This document shows positions 18,601 to 26,314 of a DNA stretch of 54,043 bases, piece by piece. A program made the translations under genes and the position numbers. Below the pieces are notes generated by a model. That model worked only from the letters and a program-made list of their open reading frames with translations. It searched no databases and was not told where the DNA came from. The stretch is from Chloroflexota bacterium (GTDB lineage: Bacteria > Chloroflexota > Anaerolineae > CG2-30-64-16). The DNA is taken from positions 1 to 54,043 of the forward strand of contig JAPLHB010000046.1 in assembly GCA_026389845.1 (NCBI GenBank), given 5' to 3'. Numbering within the stretch: the stretch's first letter is position 1; every line of letters begins with the position of its first letter.

Positions 18601-19178
18601 TGGGCTATGCGGTGGATGGCGCCAACCGGATGAAGGCGCTCATCAACGATTTGCTGGCCTACTCGCGGGTGGGGACACACGGCAAGCCCTTCGGCGCGGT
18701 AGACTGCGCAACAAGCCTGGCGCAAGCGACCGCCAACCTGCAAATCGCCATCACGGAGAGCGCCGCGGTCGTCACCCACGATCCGCTGCCCGTGGTGACA
18801 GGCGATGACGGACAACTGACGCAGCTCTTCCAAAACCTGATCGGCAACGCCATCAAGTTCCACGGCGCGGAGCCGCCGTGCATTCACGTCTCGGCGCGCG
18901 AGACCTTTGAGGTCTCGGAGACCTCAAAGGTCTTGGGGGCAAAGGTCTGGGAGTTCTCCGTCCGCGACAACGGCATCGGCATGAATCCGCAGTACTTCGA
19001 CCGCATTTTCGTCATCTTCCAGCGGTTACACACGCGGGACGACTACCCCGGCACCGGCATCGGCCTGGCGATCAGCAAACGCATCGTCGAGCGCCACGGC
19101 GGCCATATCTGGGTCGAATCCACGCCGGGGCAGGGCGCGACGTTCCACTTCACAATGCCTGTGAGCAGGGGACAGTAG
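15633..19178 (+). CDS. dCache-HAMP-GAF-PAS(x3) hybrid-size sensor histidine kinase
   Basis: 1181 residues. Helix near 10-30, an extracytoplasmic Cache-type domain (about 35-285), a second helix near 292-315, HAMP (TRPVHQLVRGAQEIGRGNLE), GAF (about 380-545), a coiled coil, three PAS domains, HisKA with [14 protein letters not shown] (phospho-His H958), and HATPase_c with [21 protein letters not shown] and [11 protein letters not shown]. It follows the binding-protein cassette and may be its readout. In the ATPase domain a 33-nt perfect palindrome (18901-18933) is inserted in frame and reads TFEVSETSKV. The HisKA-HATPase part is closely similar to that of the next gene. Confidence 0.92.
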   Translation: MNRLGITSKLTLVFVLFAGLVLVGLSIPAYNNGRAALEAATVSELLTTALEKQAALNTWVADRQHGIGDIANQTHLRETASALIAAAPGSSDAVLAHAGLVKDLGNWASEGHRFLAMEVIEAATGRVIAATDAGAEGKFREEQPYFLDGLQAPYVQNPYFDLSRGRPGMTAAAPVLSPEGKMIAVLAGPLNMDEMNAIIQRRSGLHRTDDAYLVNTSNLFVTQPRLNPDPAILQRGVHTEAVNRCLAHNSGVTVAPDYRDVPAFIVYRWLPERQLCLIAKIDQDEALAPSRALASTMALIGGLVLLIGSIVAFGMSRTFTRPVHQLVRGAQEIGRGNLEYRIAVGARDELGQLANAFNEMAVNLRASLGQTAHGQRMLVALSQAAQAVQRAQTPEQVYQTVGDEVTRLGYHAMAFTVVDDRTHLALAHLTFSSAVIRAVEKVAGLSAQGFRFPIVPGGVHDQIITSGRTVFFEQAATPLAESLAQPLRPLAGRITSLFGVEQAIYAPLTMNGRTEGLLMVTGDGLAEADAPAITAFANQTAIALENARLYQETRAWAAELEQRVQAQTATIRASEEKYRNLFENAQVGMYRSTLDGSAILDANQKLADIFGYSIEEMRAEPATIRWADPAARAAMVDRLRANGLLNDYELDIVTKSGALKTVLTSIKLYPQEGYLEGSAIDISDRKRAEQELRVKDHAIESAHSAIAISDLAGNLTYVNPAFLSIWGYAQRPEVVGRSAVEFWQMGAKAAEVMQVLQAGQAWSGELTARRRDSTLFDVLVGASMIVDQASQPIGMMASFTDITERKLAEKIVLEEKTLSDSIINSLPGIFYLFDAQGKFLRWNRNFERVGGYSAEEMLDRNVADFFVGEEKTLVQQRIQEAFIKGAANVEAHFTSKSGAGTPYYLTGVRIELDGQPHLIGVGVDITERKRAGEQLARTAADLARSNTELERFAYVASHDLQEPLRMVTSYLQLIERRYGDRLDGDAREFMGYAVDGANRMKALINDLLAYSRVGTHGKPFGAVDCATSLAQATANLQIAITESAAVVTHDPLPVVTGDDGQLTQLFQNLIGNAIKFHGAEPPCIHVSARETFEVSETSKVLGAKVWEFSVRDNGIGMNPQYFDRIFVIFQRLHTRDDYPGTGIGLAISKRIVERHGGHIWVESTPGQGATFHFTMPVSRGQ
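18901..18933. repeat. 33-nt palindrome family, copy 2, in frame inside a kinase gene
   Basis: AGACCTTTGAGGTCT, CGG, AGACCTCAAAGGTCT: perfect arms. It encodes TFEVSETSKV between the strand HVSAR and the SVRDNG motif. The same decapeptide occurs in the murE-like gene at 43093-43125. Confidence 0.92.
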
Positions 19179-19190
19179 ACGAGGTGCTGT

Positions 19191-21905
19191 ATGAACTTCC
19201 TTGACGTGCGAACCGTGGTCTTCAGTCAATTGGTCACTGATCTCGTCTGCGCGTTGGTCATCGCGGTGCTGTGGCGGCAGAACCGGAAACGCTTTGCGGG
19301 CACGTCCTATTGGGTGGTTGACTTTGCTTTTCAGGCGGCGGCGACCTTGCTGATCAGCTTGCGCGGCAGCATTCCGGATTGGATGTCTATGGTGCTCGCC
19401 AATACCCTGGTCATTGCCGGCGCGCTCGCGGGCTATCTGGGCTTGGAACGCTTTGTCGGAAGGACAAGCTCGCAAGCCCATAATTACCTCCTGCTGGCGG
19501 CGTTTATCCTGGTTCACTCCTACTTTGCTTTTGTTCAACCCAACCTGGCTGTGCGCAACGACAATATTTCGCTGGGGTTATTGATCATTTGTTTCCAATG
19601 CACGTGGCTCATGTTGCGTCGAGTCCAGCCCGGCATGCGCCAGATGACGCGAAGTGTGGGTATCGTTTTTGGAGCCTTCTGCCTGGTCAGTCTCGTCCGG
19701 ATCGCCGTGACTCTTACCAGCCCGCAACCCACCAACGACTTCTTCAAGTCCGGTACATTCGATGCACTGAGCCTGATAGCCTACCAATTACTGCTCATCC
19801 TGCTGGCTTATAGTCTGGCATTGATGGTGAATCGGCGCCTGCTTGTCGAGGTTCAAGCCCAGGAAGAGAAATTTAACAAGGCGTTTCGTTCCTCTCCCTA
19901 TGCCATCACGCTGACCCGGCTGCCCGATGGCAACATTCTCGAAGTCAACGATGGCTTTGTGAGCATCACCGGCTATTCGTATGCCGAGATAATAGGAAAA
20001 ACCACGCCCGAGCTGCACCTCTGGGCCAGGGACCAAGATCGCGTCGCCGTTGTTGACGTACTGTCAAAGCGCCAGCAAGTGCACGGGGCAGAATATCAAT
20101 TTCGGAAAAAGTCGGGCGAATTGATGACGGGGCTTTATTCGGCCGAGATCATTACGGTCAACAACCAACCCTGCGTCCTGTCCAGCATCAGCGACATCAC
20201 CGAGCGCAAGCGGGCGGAGGAGGCGCTGCGGGAGTCTAACGAATATCTTGAAAACCTGTTCAATTACGCCAACGCCCCCATTATTGTCTGGGACCCGCAG
20301 TTCAAGATCACGCGTTTCAACCATGCCTTTGAAACCATCACCGGCAGAAGCGCCGCGGAAGTGCTCGGAAAGCCCCTCGAGATCCTCTTCCCGCCGGCTC
20401 AGATCAAAGACTCGATGAAACTCATCCGGAAAACGCAAACCGGCGAGCGCTGGGAAGTCGTCGAGATCAACGTCCAGCACGTGGATGGCTCAATCCGCAC
20501 CGTGCTGTGGAACTCGGCCACCCTGTTTTCCGCGGACGGGAAAATTCCGCTTGCCACCATCGCCCAGGGTCAGGACATCACCGAGCGCAAACGGATAGAA
20601 GAAGCGCTGCTTCAGCAGAATGAATACTTGATGGCATTGCAAAGAACTGCGCTCGATTTGATCTCCCAATTGGATCTGAATACACTGCTGGAAAACATTG
20701 TCAAGCGCGCCGGGCAGCTCATGGGGACATCTTCCGGGTATCTCGACCTGGTGGATCCGGCAACAGGTGAACTCAAACCGCAAGTGGGATTGGGCGCGCT
20801 GGCAGAATCGCTCCAGTTCCAGGTGCAATCGGGCGAAGGCGTGGCCGGCACAGTCTGGCAAACCGGTCAGCCGTTGATCGTAGATGACTATGACGCCTGG
20901 TCGGGCCGGATCGGAAACTTCAGTCACGGCACGATCCGCGCAATCATCGGCGTGCCGCTGACAGCAGGAGCGGAAATACTGGGCGTGTTGGGGCTGGCCT
21001 ATGCTGGCACGACGGATCGCAGATTCGACCAGGAAGCCGTCGAGCTTCTGACCCAGTTTGCCCGCCTGGCGACCCTCGCCATCGAGAACGCCCGGCTCTT
21101 CGCGACGGCTCAGCAAGAGCTGGCCGAACGCAAACAAGCCGAGGGAAAGGTCAACCTGGCCCTGGCCGAGTTGTCGCGCTCAAACGCCGAGTTGGAGCAG
21201 TTCGCCTATGTCGCCTCGCACGATCTGCAGGAGCCGCTGCGGATGGTGACGAGCTATCTCCAGTTGATCGAACGCCGCTACGGCGACCGGCTCGACGGCG
21301 ACGCGCGCGCGTTCGTGAGCTACGCGGTGGACGGCGCCAACCGGATGAAGGCGCTCATCAACGATCTGCTGGCCTACTCGCGCGTGGGAACGCACGGCAA
21401 CCCCTTCAGCGCGGTAGACTGCGCAACAAGCCTGACACAGGCGACCGCCAACCTCCAAATCGCCGTTGAGGAAAGCGCCGCACTCATCACCCACGATCCG
21501 CTGCCGCTGGTGACGGGCGATGCCGGACAACTGACGCAGCTCTTCCAAAACCTGATCGGCAACGCCATCAAGTTCCGCGGCGCGGAGCAGCCGCGCATCC
21601 ACGTCTCGGCGCAAATGGCAGATAGCAAATGGCAAATGGCAGATCGCAGTTCGCCCTCAGCCCTCAGCCCTCAGCCCTCAGCCGAATGGCTCTTCTCGGT
21701 CCGCGACAACGGCATCGGCATTGACCCGCAGTCCTTTGACCGCATCTTCGTCATCTTCCAGCGGTTACACACACGGGACGAGTATCCCGGCACCGGCATC
21801 GGTCTGGCGATCAGCAAACGCATTGTCGAACGGCATGGTGGGCGCATCTGGGTGGAATCGGAGCCGGGCCAGGGTGCGACATTCTACTTCACGATACCGG
21901 CGTGA
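19191..21905 (+). CDS. Seven-helix-input PAS-PAS-GAF sensor histidine kinase
   Basis: 904 residues. The first 210 or so form about seven membrane helices (an uncharacterised MASE/7TM-like input). Then come two PAS domains (about 222-345 and 350-470), GAF (about 480-640), HisKA with [14 protein letters not shown] (phospho-His H677) and HATPase_c ([32 protein letters not shown]). The C-terminal 230 residues are nearly the same as in the preceding kinase, indicating tandem duplication or gene conversion of the kinase module with different sensors. At the site where the other copy has a palindrome, this one has a repeat tract (21611-21683) encoding low-complexity residues. It starts 12 bases after the previous stop. 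Confidence 0.9.
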   Translation: MNFLDVRTVVFSQLVTDLVCALVIAVLWRQNRKRFAGTSYWVVDFAFQAAATLLISLRGSIPDWMSMVLANTLVIAGALAGYLGLERFVGRTSSQAHNYLLLAAFILVHSYFAFVQPNLAVRNDNISLGLLIICFQCTWLMLRRVQPGMRQMTRSVGIVFGAFCLVSLVRIAVTLTSPQPTNDFFKSGTFDALSLIAYQLLLILLAYSLALMVNRRLLVEVQAQEEKFNKAFRSSPYAITLTRLPDGNILEVNDGFVSITGYSYAEIIGKTTPELHLWARDQDRVAVVDVLSKRQQVHGAEYQFRKKSGELMTGLYSAEIITVNNQPCVLSSISDITERKRAEEALRESNEYLENLFNYANAPIIVWDPQFKITRFNHAFETITGRSAAEVLGKPLEILFPPAQIKDSMKLIRKTQTGERWEVVEINVQHVDGSIRTVLWNSATLFSADGKIPLATIAQGQDITERKRIEEALLQQNEYLMALQRTALDLISQLDLNTLLENIVKRAGQLMGTSSGYLDLVDPATGELKPQVGLGALAESLQFQVQSGEGVAGTVWQTGQPLIVDDYDAWSGRIGNFSHGTIRAIIGVPLTAGAEILGVLGLAYAGTTDRRFDQEAVELLTQFARLATLAIENARLFATAQQELAERKQAEGKVNLALAELSRSNAELEQFAYVASHDLQEPLRMVTSYLQLIERRYGDRLDGDARAFVSYAVDGANRMKALINDLLAYSRVGTHGNPFSAVDCATSLTQATANLQIAVEESAALITHDPLPLVTGDAGQLTQLFQNLIGNAIKFRGAEQPRIHVSAQMADSKWQMADRSSPSALSPQPSAEWLFSVRDNGIGIDPQSFDRIFVIFQRLHTRDEYPGTGIGLAISKRIVERHGGRIWVESEPGQGATFYFTIPA
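21611..21683. repeat. Repeat tract inside the second kinase ATPase domain
   Basis: Heptamers GCAAATGGCAGATAGC..., followed by about four TCAGCCC units. Encodes the low-complexity stretch from [11 protein letters not shown] to SALSPQPSA, in frame, immediately before [10 protein letters not shown]. Confidence 0.85.
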
Positions 21906-22072
21906 AGCGTGAAACGTGTTGCGTGTTGCGTGTTGCGTGTTGCGTGTTGCGTGTTGCGTGTTTCGCGTACCTGAAAACAACACGCAATACGGAATACGCA
22001 GTACGGAATACGGAATACGGAATACGCAGTACGCAATACGCAGTACGCAATACGCAGTACGCATTTTCAGGA
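21906..22072. repeat. Heptamer tracts (GCGTGTT)n and (ACGCAGT/ACGCAAT/ACGGAAT)n
   Basis: Two facing heptamer arrays, GCGTGTT units then ACGSARTACG units, which could pair loosely with each other. They fill the gap between the kinase and the receiver at 22080. No gene or promoter is clear. Confidence 0.88.
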
Positions 22073-22079
22073 GACACTC

Positions 22080-22535
22080 ATGTCTGAACACACACCCACC
22101 AAACCCGTAGACATCCTGCTCGTCGAGGACAACCCCGGCGACGTGCGGCTCACGCGCGAGGCATTGAAAGAAGGCAAGGTATTGAACACCCTGTCTGTGG
22201 TTACGGATGGGGTAGAGGCGCTGGCTTTTTTGCGCCGCGAGGGGCGCTATGCCGCCGCGACGCGGCCCGACATCATCTTGCTGGACTTGAACCTGCCCCG
22301 CATGGACGGCCGCGAGCTGTTGGCAGTCATCAAGGCCGACGCGGATCTCAGGCGCATCCCGGTCGTCATCTTGACCACTTCGGCGGCCGAGCAGGACATC
22401 CTGAAGTCCTACAATCTGCACGCTAATTGTTACATCACCAAACCGGTAGACCTGGAACAGTTCATCGGGGTGGTCAGGTCGGTGGAGGACTTCTGGTTCA
22501 CCATCGTCCGGCTGCCGCCAAACGGCGCGAGGTAA
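22080..22535 (+). CDS. Rcp1-type response regulator receiver (1)
   Basis: 151 residues, one receiver domain: acidic [11 protein letters not shown], phospho-acceptor in [14 protein letters not shown] in [11 protein letters not shown] in [12 protein letters not shown]. The closing [13 protein letters not shown] is typical of the Rcp1/CheY-like regulators that partner phytochrome-type kinases with SHDLQEPL H-boxes, like the two kinases in front. AGGAGA precedes the ATG. It probably takes phosphate from one of those kinases. No output domain. Confidence 0.92.
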   Translation: MSEHTPTKPVDILLVEDNPGDVRLTREALKEGKVLNTLSVVTDGVEALAFLRREGRYAAATRPDIILLDLNLPRMDGRELLAVIKADADLRRIPVVILTTSAAEQDILKSYNLHANCYITKPVDLEQFIGVVRSVEDFWFTIVRLPPNGAR

Positions 22536-22540
22536 AGTCA

Positions 22541-22975
22541 ATGGATGAACTTCCAGCCATTCTGTTGGTGGATGATAACCCCGGCGACGTCCGCCTGGCG
22601 CAGGAGGCCTTGAAGGAAGGCAAGGTGCGCAATCGCCTCTACGTCGTGAGCGATGGCCTGGCAGCGCTGGCGTTTCTGCGGCGGACCGGCCCCTATGCCA
22701 CAATGCCGCAGCCCGGCCTGATCCTGCTGGATCTGAACATGCCCCGCAAAGGCGGGCTGGAAGTCCTGGCCGAGATCAAGTCCGATCCCGCCTTGCAGCG
22801 CATCCCCGTCGTCATCTTGACCTCTTCGGAAGCCGAAGAGGACGTCGCCAGGGCGTATGACCTTCACGCCAACTGCTACGTCACCAAACCTGTGAGCCTG
22901 GAGCGTCTGTCCATCACACTCAGATCGTTGGAAGATTTCTGGTTCACGATCGTCAGTTTGCCGTCCACGGCATAG
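22541..22975 (+). CDS. Rcp1-type response regulator receiver (2)
   Basis: 144 residues, paralogue of the preceding receiver (shared [18 protein letters not shown] helix and [13 protein letters not shown] end). Acidic VDDNPGDVR, phospho-acceptor in [14 protein letters not shown] in [12 protein letters not shown] are all present. It lies six bases after the previous stop, so the two receivers are co-translated and may serve the two kinases upstream one-to-one. No output domain. Confidence 0.92.
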   Translation: MDELPAILLVDDNPGDVRLAQEALKEGKVRNRLYVVSDGLAALAFLRRTGPYATMPQPGLILLDLNMPRKGGLEVLAEIKSDPALQRIPVVILTSSEAEEDVARAYDLHANCYVTKPVSLERLSITLRSLEDFWFTIVSLPSTA

Positions 22976-23005
22976 CTTTTCGCGCTCAGATTCCAGGTGA
23001 AGCCC

Positions 23006-25066
23006 ATGGCCTACTCCCCCCTCACCATCCTGCTGATCGAAGACAACCCCGGCGATGCCCGGCTCATCCGCGAGATGCTGGCTGAAGCAACTGCCCCCGA
23101 TCAGGCGCCCTCTTTTCGTCTGATTCACGCCGACCGGCTGGCCGCTGGCCTGACATTGCTCGCCCAGGGCACCGCGCGCGCCGTCCTCCTTGACCTCTCG
23201 CTGCCCGACAGCCAGGGCCTGGACACCTTCCTGCGCGTCCGTGCAGCGGCGCCCGAAATGCCGGTTGTCGTGCTGACCGGCCTGGGTGACGAAGCCACTG
23301 CGCTCAAGGCGATCCAGACCGGCGCACAGGACTACCTGGTCAAAGGCCAGGTGGATGGCAACGTGTTGGGGCAGGCGGTGCGCTATGCCATCGAGCGCCA
23401 GGGGCTGTCCCGCGCGCTGCGCAAGAGCGAAGAACAATATCGCCTCATCGTCGAAACCGCCCAGGAAGGGATCTGGCAGATTGACGCCGACAGCCAGACG
23501 ACCTTCGTCAACCGCAGGATGGCCGACATGCTCGGCTATACCGTGGACGAGATGACCGGCGCATTCCTCTTCGATTTCATGGACGAGGAGGGCTGGCAGA
23601 TCGCCGCGGCACATGTCGAGCGCCGCCGGCAGGGCATCGCCGAACAGCACGACTTCAAGTTTCGTCGTAAGGATGGCGCCGACCTGTGGGCCATGCTTTC
23701 CACGAATCCACTGCTGGGCGACGATGGGCGCTACCTGGGCGCGCTGGCGATGGTGGCCAACATCACCGAACGCAAGCAGGCTGAGGCGGCGCGGGCGCGG
23801 CGCGAGCGGGAGCTGGCGACGCTCTACGCTACCTCGTTGGAGCTGAACTCCCAGTCCGACTTGGTGCTCTTGCTCCCTACCATCGTCCAGCGTGCGGCCG
23901 AGTTGGCCGGCGCGACCATGGGAGGGCTGTATCTGCTGCGCGACGACGGCCAGAGCCTGGAGCTGGTGGTCAGCCACAATCTGCCGCAGAATTACGTGGG
24001 CGCGGTTTTGCAGCTCGGCGAGGGATTGTCCGGCCGGATTGCCCAGACCGGCGAACCGCTCACCATCGAAGACTACGACCGCTGGCCCGGGCGCTCGACC
24101 GTCTATGCCGGCAGCTCGTTCCACCGTGTGCTCGGCGTGCCGCTCAAGGTGCAGAATCGCGTGATCGGTGTGCTCAACGTCACCGACGACCGCCGCACCG
24201 GCGCCTTTGACCAGGATCAGATTCGCTTCGTCCACCTCTTTGCCGACCAGGCGGCCATCGCCATCGAAAATGCGCGACTCTACGAACAGGTGCAACGTCA
24301 TGCGGCCGACCTGGAGGCCCGCGTGGCCGAGCGCACCGCCGAGCTCCGGATCGCCAACGAGCGCCTGATCGGCCTGGAGCGCCTCAAGAGCCAGTTTATC
24401 ACCAACGCCTCCCATGAGCTGCGTACACCGGTCACCAACATCAAGACGTCTCTCTATCTGCTGGAGCGTGGCAAGCCGGAAAAACGCGAGAAGTACATGA
24501 CCACCCTGAACAACGAAACGGAGTTGCTGCAAAGCCTGCTGGACGATCTGCTCGATGCCGCGTCACTCGATTTCGGCCGGACGCAGCCGGCCCTGGCTCC
24601 GGTGGACCTCGGTCTGCTCCTGGCGAGACTGGTGGAGACGCGCGTCGCTCTGGTCGCCGAACGCAATCTCCGGCTTGATCTGGTAGCTGACCCGGCGACG
24701 CCCCTGATGCTCGCCGATGCCATGATGCTGCGGCAGGCGATCAAGGCCCTGCTCCTGGATATCGCCGATCACGAAGCAACCGGCAGTCGCATCGTCCTCT
24801 ATGCGCAGCCATTTACTGCGGCCGGACGCGCCTGGGGCGCACTGACCGCGGGCGGCGACGCGCCTGCGCCGACGCCGGAAGAACAAGCTCGCCTCTTCGC
24901 ACTGGCAAGCGCCGAGGAGAAGACGCAGGGCAGCCGGCTGGCGGACACCAACTTGCGCCTGGCGGTCTGCCGCGAGATCATCGCGCGCCATGGCGGGTAC
25001 ATGGCCGTCCAACCCCGCGCCGGCCGCAGCAGCATCGTTACGCTCTGGTTGCCAGCGGCCGCCTAG
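23006..25066 (+). CDS. Receiver-PAS-GAF-HisKA protein with degenerate ATPase domain
   Basis: 686 residues. Receiver (about 1-130; IEDNPGDARLI, VLLDLSLPDSQG, DYLVKGQ), PAS (about 145-265), GAF (about 275-430), coiled coil, and HisKA with TNASHELRTPV (phospho-His H470) all look normal. The C-terminal ATPase region does not: the N-box Asn is absent (ALLLDIADHE), DxGxG is replaced by ALTAGGDAPAP, and the GTGLGLA loop by LADTNLRLAV, although the last strands (CREIIARHGG) remain. It probably cannot bind ATP and would act as a phosphotransfer or scaffold protein. ATG 23006, preceded by AGGTGA, is preferred to GTG 22997. The stop overlaps a palindrome. Confidence 0.88.
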   Translation: MAYSPLTILLIEDNPGDARLIREMLAEATAPDQAPSFRLIHADRLAAGLTLLAQGTARAVLLDLSLPDSQGLDTFLRVRAAAPEMPVVVLTGLGDEATALKAIQTGAQDYLVKGQVDGNVLGQAVRYAIERQGLSRALRKSEEQYRLIVETAQEGIWQIDADSQTTFVNRRMADMLGYTVDEMTGAFLFDFMDEEGWQIAAAHVERRRQGIAEQHDFKFRRKDGADLWAMLSTNPLLGDDGRYLGALAMVANITERKQAEAARARRERELATLYATSLELNSQSDLVLLLPTIVQRAAELAGATMGGLYLLRDDGQSLELVVSHNLPQNYVGAVLQLGEGLSGRIAQTGEPLTIEDYDRWPGRSTVYAGSSFHRVLGVPLKVQNRVIGVLNVTDDRRTGAFDQDQIRFVHLFADQAAIAIENARLYEQVQRHAADLEARVAERTAELRIANERLIGLERLKSQFITNASHELRTPVTNIKTSLYLLERGKPEKREKYMTTLNNETELLQSLLDDLLDAASLDFGRTQPALAPVDLGLLLARLVETRVALVAERNLRLDLVADPATPLMLADAMMLRQAIKALLLDIADHEATGSRIVLYAQPFTAAGRAWGALTAGGDAPAPTPEEQARLFALASAEEKTQGSRLADTNLRLAVCREIIARHGGYMAVQPRAGRSSIVTLWLPAAA

Positions 25067-25097
25067 ACCTTTAGGGTCTGCGAGACCCTAAAGGTCT
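25065..25097. repeat. 33-nt palindrome family, copy 3; possible terminator
   Basis: AGACCTTTAGGGTCT, GCG, AGACCCTAAAGGTCT then ttt. It starts inside the TAG stop of the preceding gene and could terminate the signalling operon. Confidence 0.85.
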
Positions 25098-25123
25098 TTC
25101 GGCCTGACAGTTCGGGCTGCCGC

Positions 25124-25156
25124 ACGTGCAACGCACCGCCGAGGTGCGTTGCACGT
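25124..25156. repeat. Perfect palindrome ACGTGCAACGCACC / GGTGCGTTGCACGT
   Basis: 14-bp perfect arms around a 5-base loop (GCCGA). It lies between the putative terminator and the promoter of the Rpn gene. It may be another dispersed palindrome; no second copy is in this window. Confidence 0.8.
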
Positions 25157-25168
25157 CGCGTTAATGGA

Positions 25169-25198
25169 TTGACAGTCTATGCCCGCGCGTGCTAGAAT
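25169..25198 (+). promoter_or_regulatory. Sigma-70-type promoter of the Rpn gene
   Basis: TTGACA (25169-25174), 18-bp spacer, TAGAAT (25193-25198), about 60 bases before the ATG at 25257. Confidence 0.6.
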
Positions 25199-25256
25199 CT
25201 GGTTGTACTGCCGCGCAGTTGCCGGCATGACGGTATCATCAGCTACAAGAGGTCGT

Positions 25257-26246
25257 ATGGAGCACGATGCCAGTTACAAAAAGCTGTTTTCGTATCCGCA
25301 GATGGTAGCCGACCTCCTGCGTGGCTTTGTACACGAGCCATGGGTAGCCGAGGCCGATCTCGGCACGTTGGAAAAGGTCAGTGGCAGCTACGTCGCTGAC
25401 GACCTGCGCGAGCGCGAGGATGACACCATTTGGCGCGTGCGACTGCGCGACGGCTGGCTCTACGTCTACCTGCTTCTGGAGTTCCAGTCGGCAGTAGACC
25501 CCTTCATGGCCGTGCGGGTAATGACTTACGAGGCGCTGCTGTACCAGGATCTGATCAGCCGGCGGGAGCTGACCCCTGACGGCCGGTTGCAGCCCGTGGT
25601 CCCGATCGTCCTATATCGCGGTCGGTGGCGGTGGCACGCGGCGACAGACATCGGCTCGCTGATTGCCGAAGGCCCGAGCGGGCTGGAGGTATACCGTCCC
25701 CACGCGCGGTATCTGCTGATAGATGAGGGGGTATTGCGGGAGGAAGAACTGGCCCCGTTGCGCAACCTGGCGGCGGCATTGTTCCGGCTGGAGAACAGCC
25801 GTCTGCCAGAGGACGTACGCCGGGTTGTGGAGTGTCTGATTGAATGGCTAGGCGCCCCGGAGCAGGTTGAACTGCGCCGGTCGTTCACGACCTGGATCAA
25901 CCAGGTGTTGTTGCCGGCGCGCTTGCCTGGGCAAACAGTACCCGATGTGCGGGACTTACTGGAGGTGCGAAGTATGTTAGAAGAACGCGTGATCGAGTGG
26001 ACAATGGATTGGAAGCAACAGGGTCGCCAAGAGGGTCGCCAAGAGGGTCGCCGGCTGGCGGTTCTTGATCTGTTGGAGATTCGCTTCGGTATGGTTCCAG
26101 AGCGAGTTCAACAGGCTGTCAACCGCCTGACCGACCTGGCCCGCTTGCGGATGCTGCACAAGCAGGCGATGCTCGTCCCCAGCCTGGAAGCATTCGAGCT
26201 TACCCTGGCTCAGTCCAGCGGCAACGGCGACTCGGCGCTGAATTGA
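25257..26246 (+). CDS. Rpn/YhgA-type PD-(D/E)XK nuclease (transposase-like)
   Basis: 329 residues. It starts with the characteristic HDASYKKLFSYPQMVADLL; the core has LYVYLLLEFQS, the E-x-Q part of the PD-(D/E)XK active site used by Rpn recombination-promoting nucleases. The C-terminal part has the GRQEGRQEGRR hinge and a helical DUF4351-like tail. Relatives cut DNA and promote RecA-independent recombination; many copies occur per genome. ATG 25257 is chosen because the family starts at this motif. It stands alone with its own promoter. The tandem GGTCGCCAAGA units that encode the hinge may vary in number. Confidence 0.88.
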   Translation: MEHDASYKKLFSYPQMVADLLRGFVHEPWVAEADLGTLEKVSGSYVADDLREREDDTIWRVRLRDGWLYVYLLLEFQSAVDPFMAVRVMTYEALLYQDLISRRELTPDGRLQPVVPIVLYRGRWRWHAATDIGSLIAEGPSGLEVYRPHARYLLIDEGVLREEELAPLRNLAAALFRLENSRLPEDVRRVVECLIEWLGAPEQVELRRSFTTWINQVLLPARLPGQTVPDVRDLLEVRSMLEERVIEWTMDWKQQGRQEGRQEGRRLAVLDLLEIRFGMVPERVQQAVNRLTDLARLRMLHKQAMLVPSLEAFELTLAQSSGNGDSALN

Positions 26247-26259
26247 TGGCGGCCGGGAG

Positions 26260-26294
26260 AGACTTCTGGAGTTTCCACAGACTTCGGAAGTCTG
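26260..26294. repeat. Degenerate relative of the 33-nt palindrome
   Basis: AGACTTCTGGAGTTT, CCAC, AGACTTCGGAAGTCT: same layout as the palindrome family, with several arm mismatches. It lies just upstream of the propeller protein gene. Confidence 0.55.
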
Positions 26295-26314
26295 CCCTAC
26301 AAGCGGGGCATTCT

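Noticed and set aside
21906..22072. CRISPR array
   Set aside because: The repeats are 7-bp units without spacers, and no cas gene is present.
22538..24532. Long antisense open frame opposite the receiver and degenerate kinase genes
   Set aside because: It mirrors the codon structure of the real genes in GC-rich DNA and has no recognisable domain. The same applies to long frames at 9136-10761 (-), 2483-3898 (+) and 46183-47634 (+).
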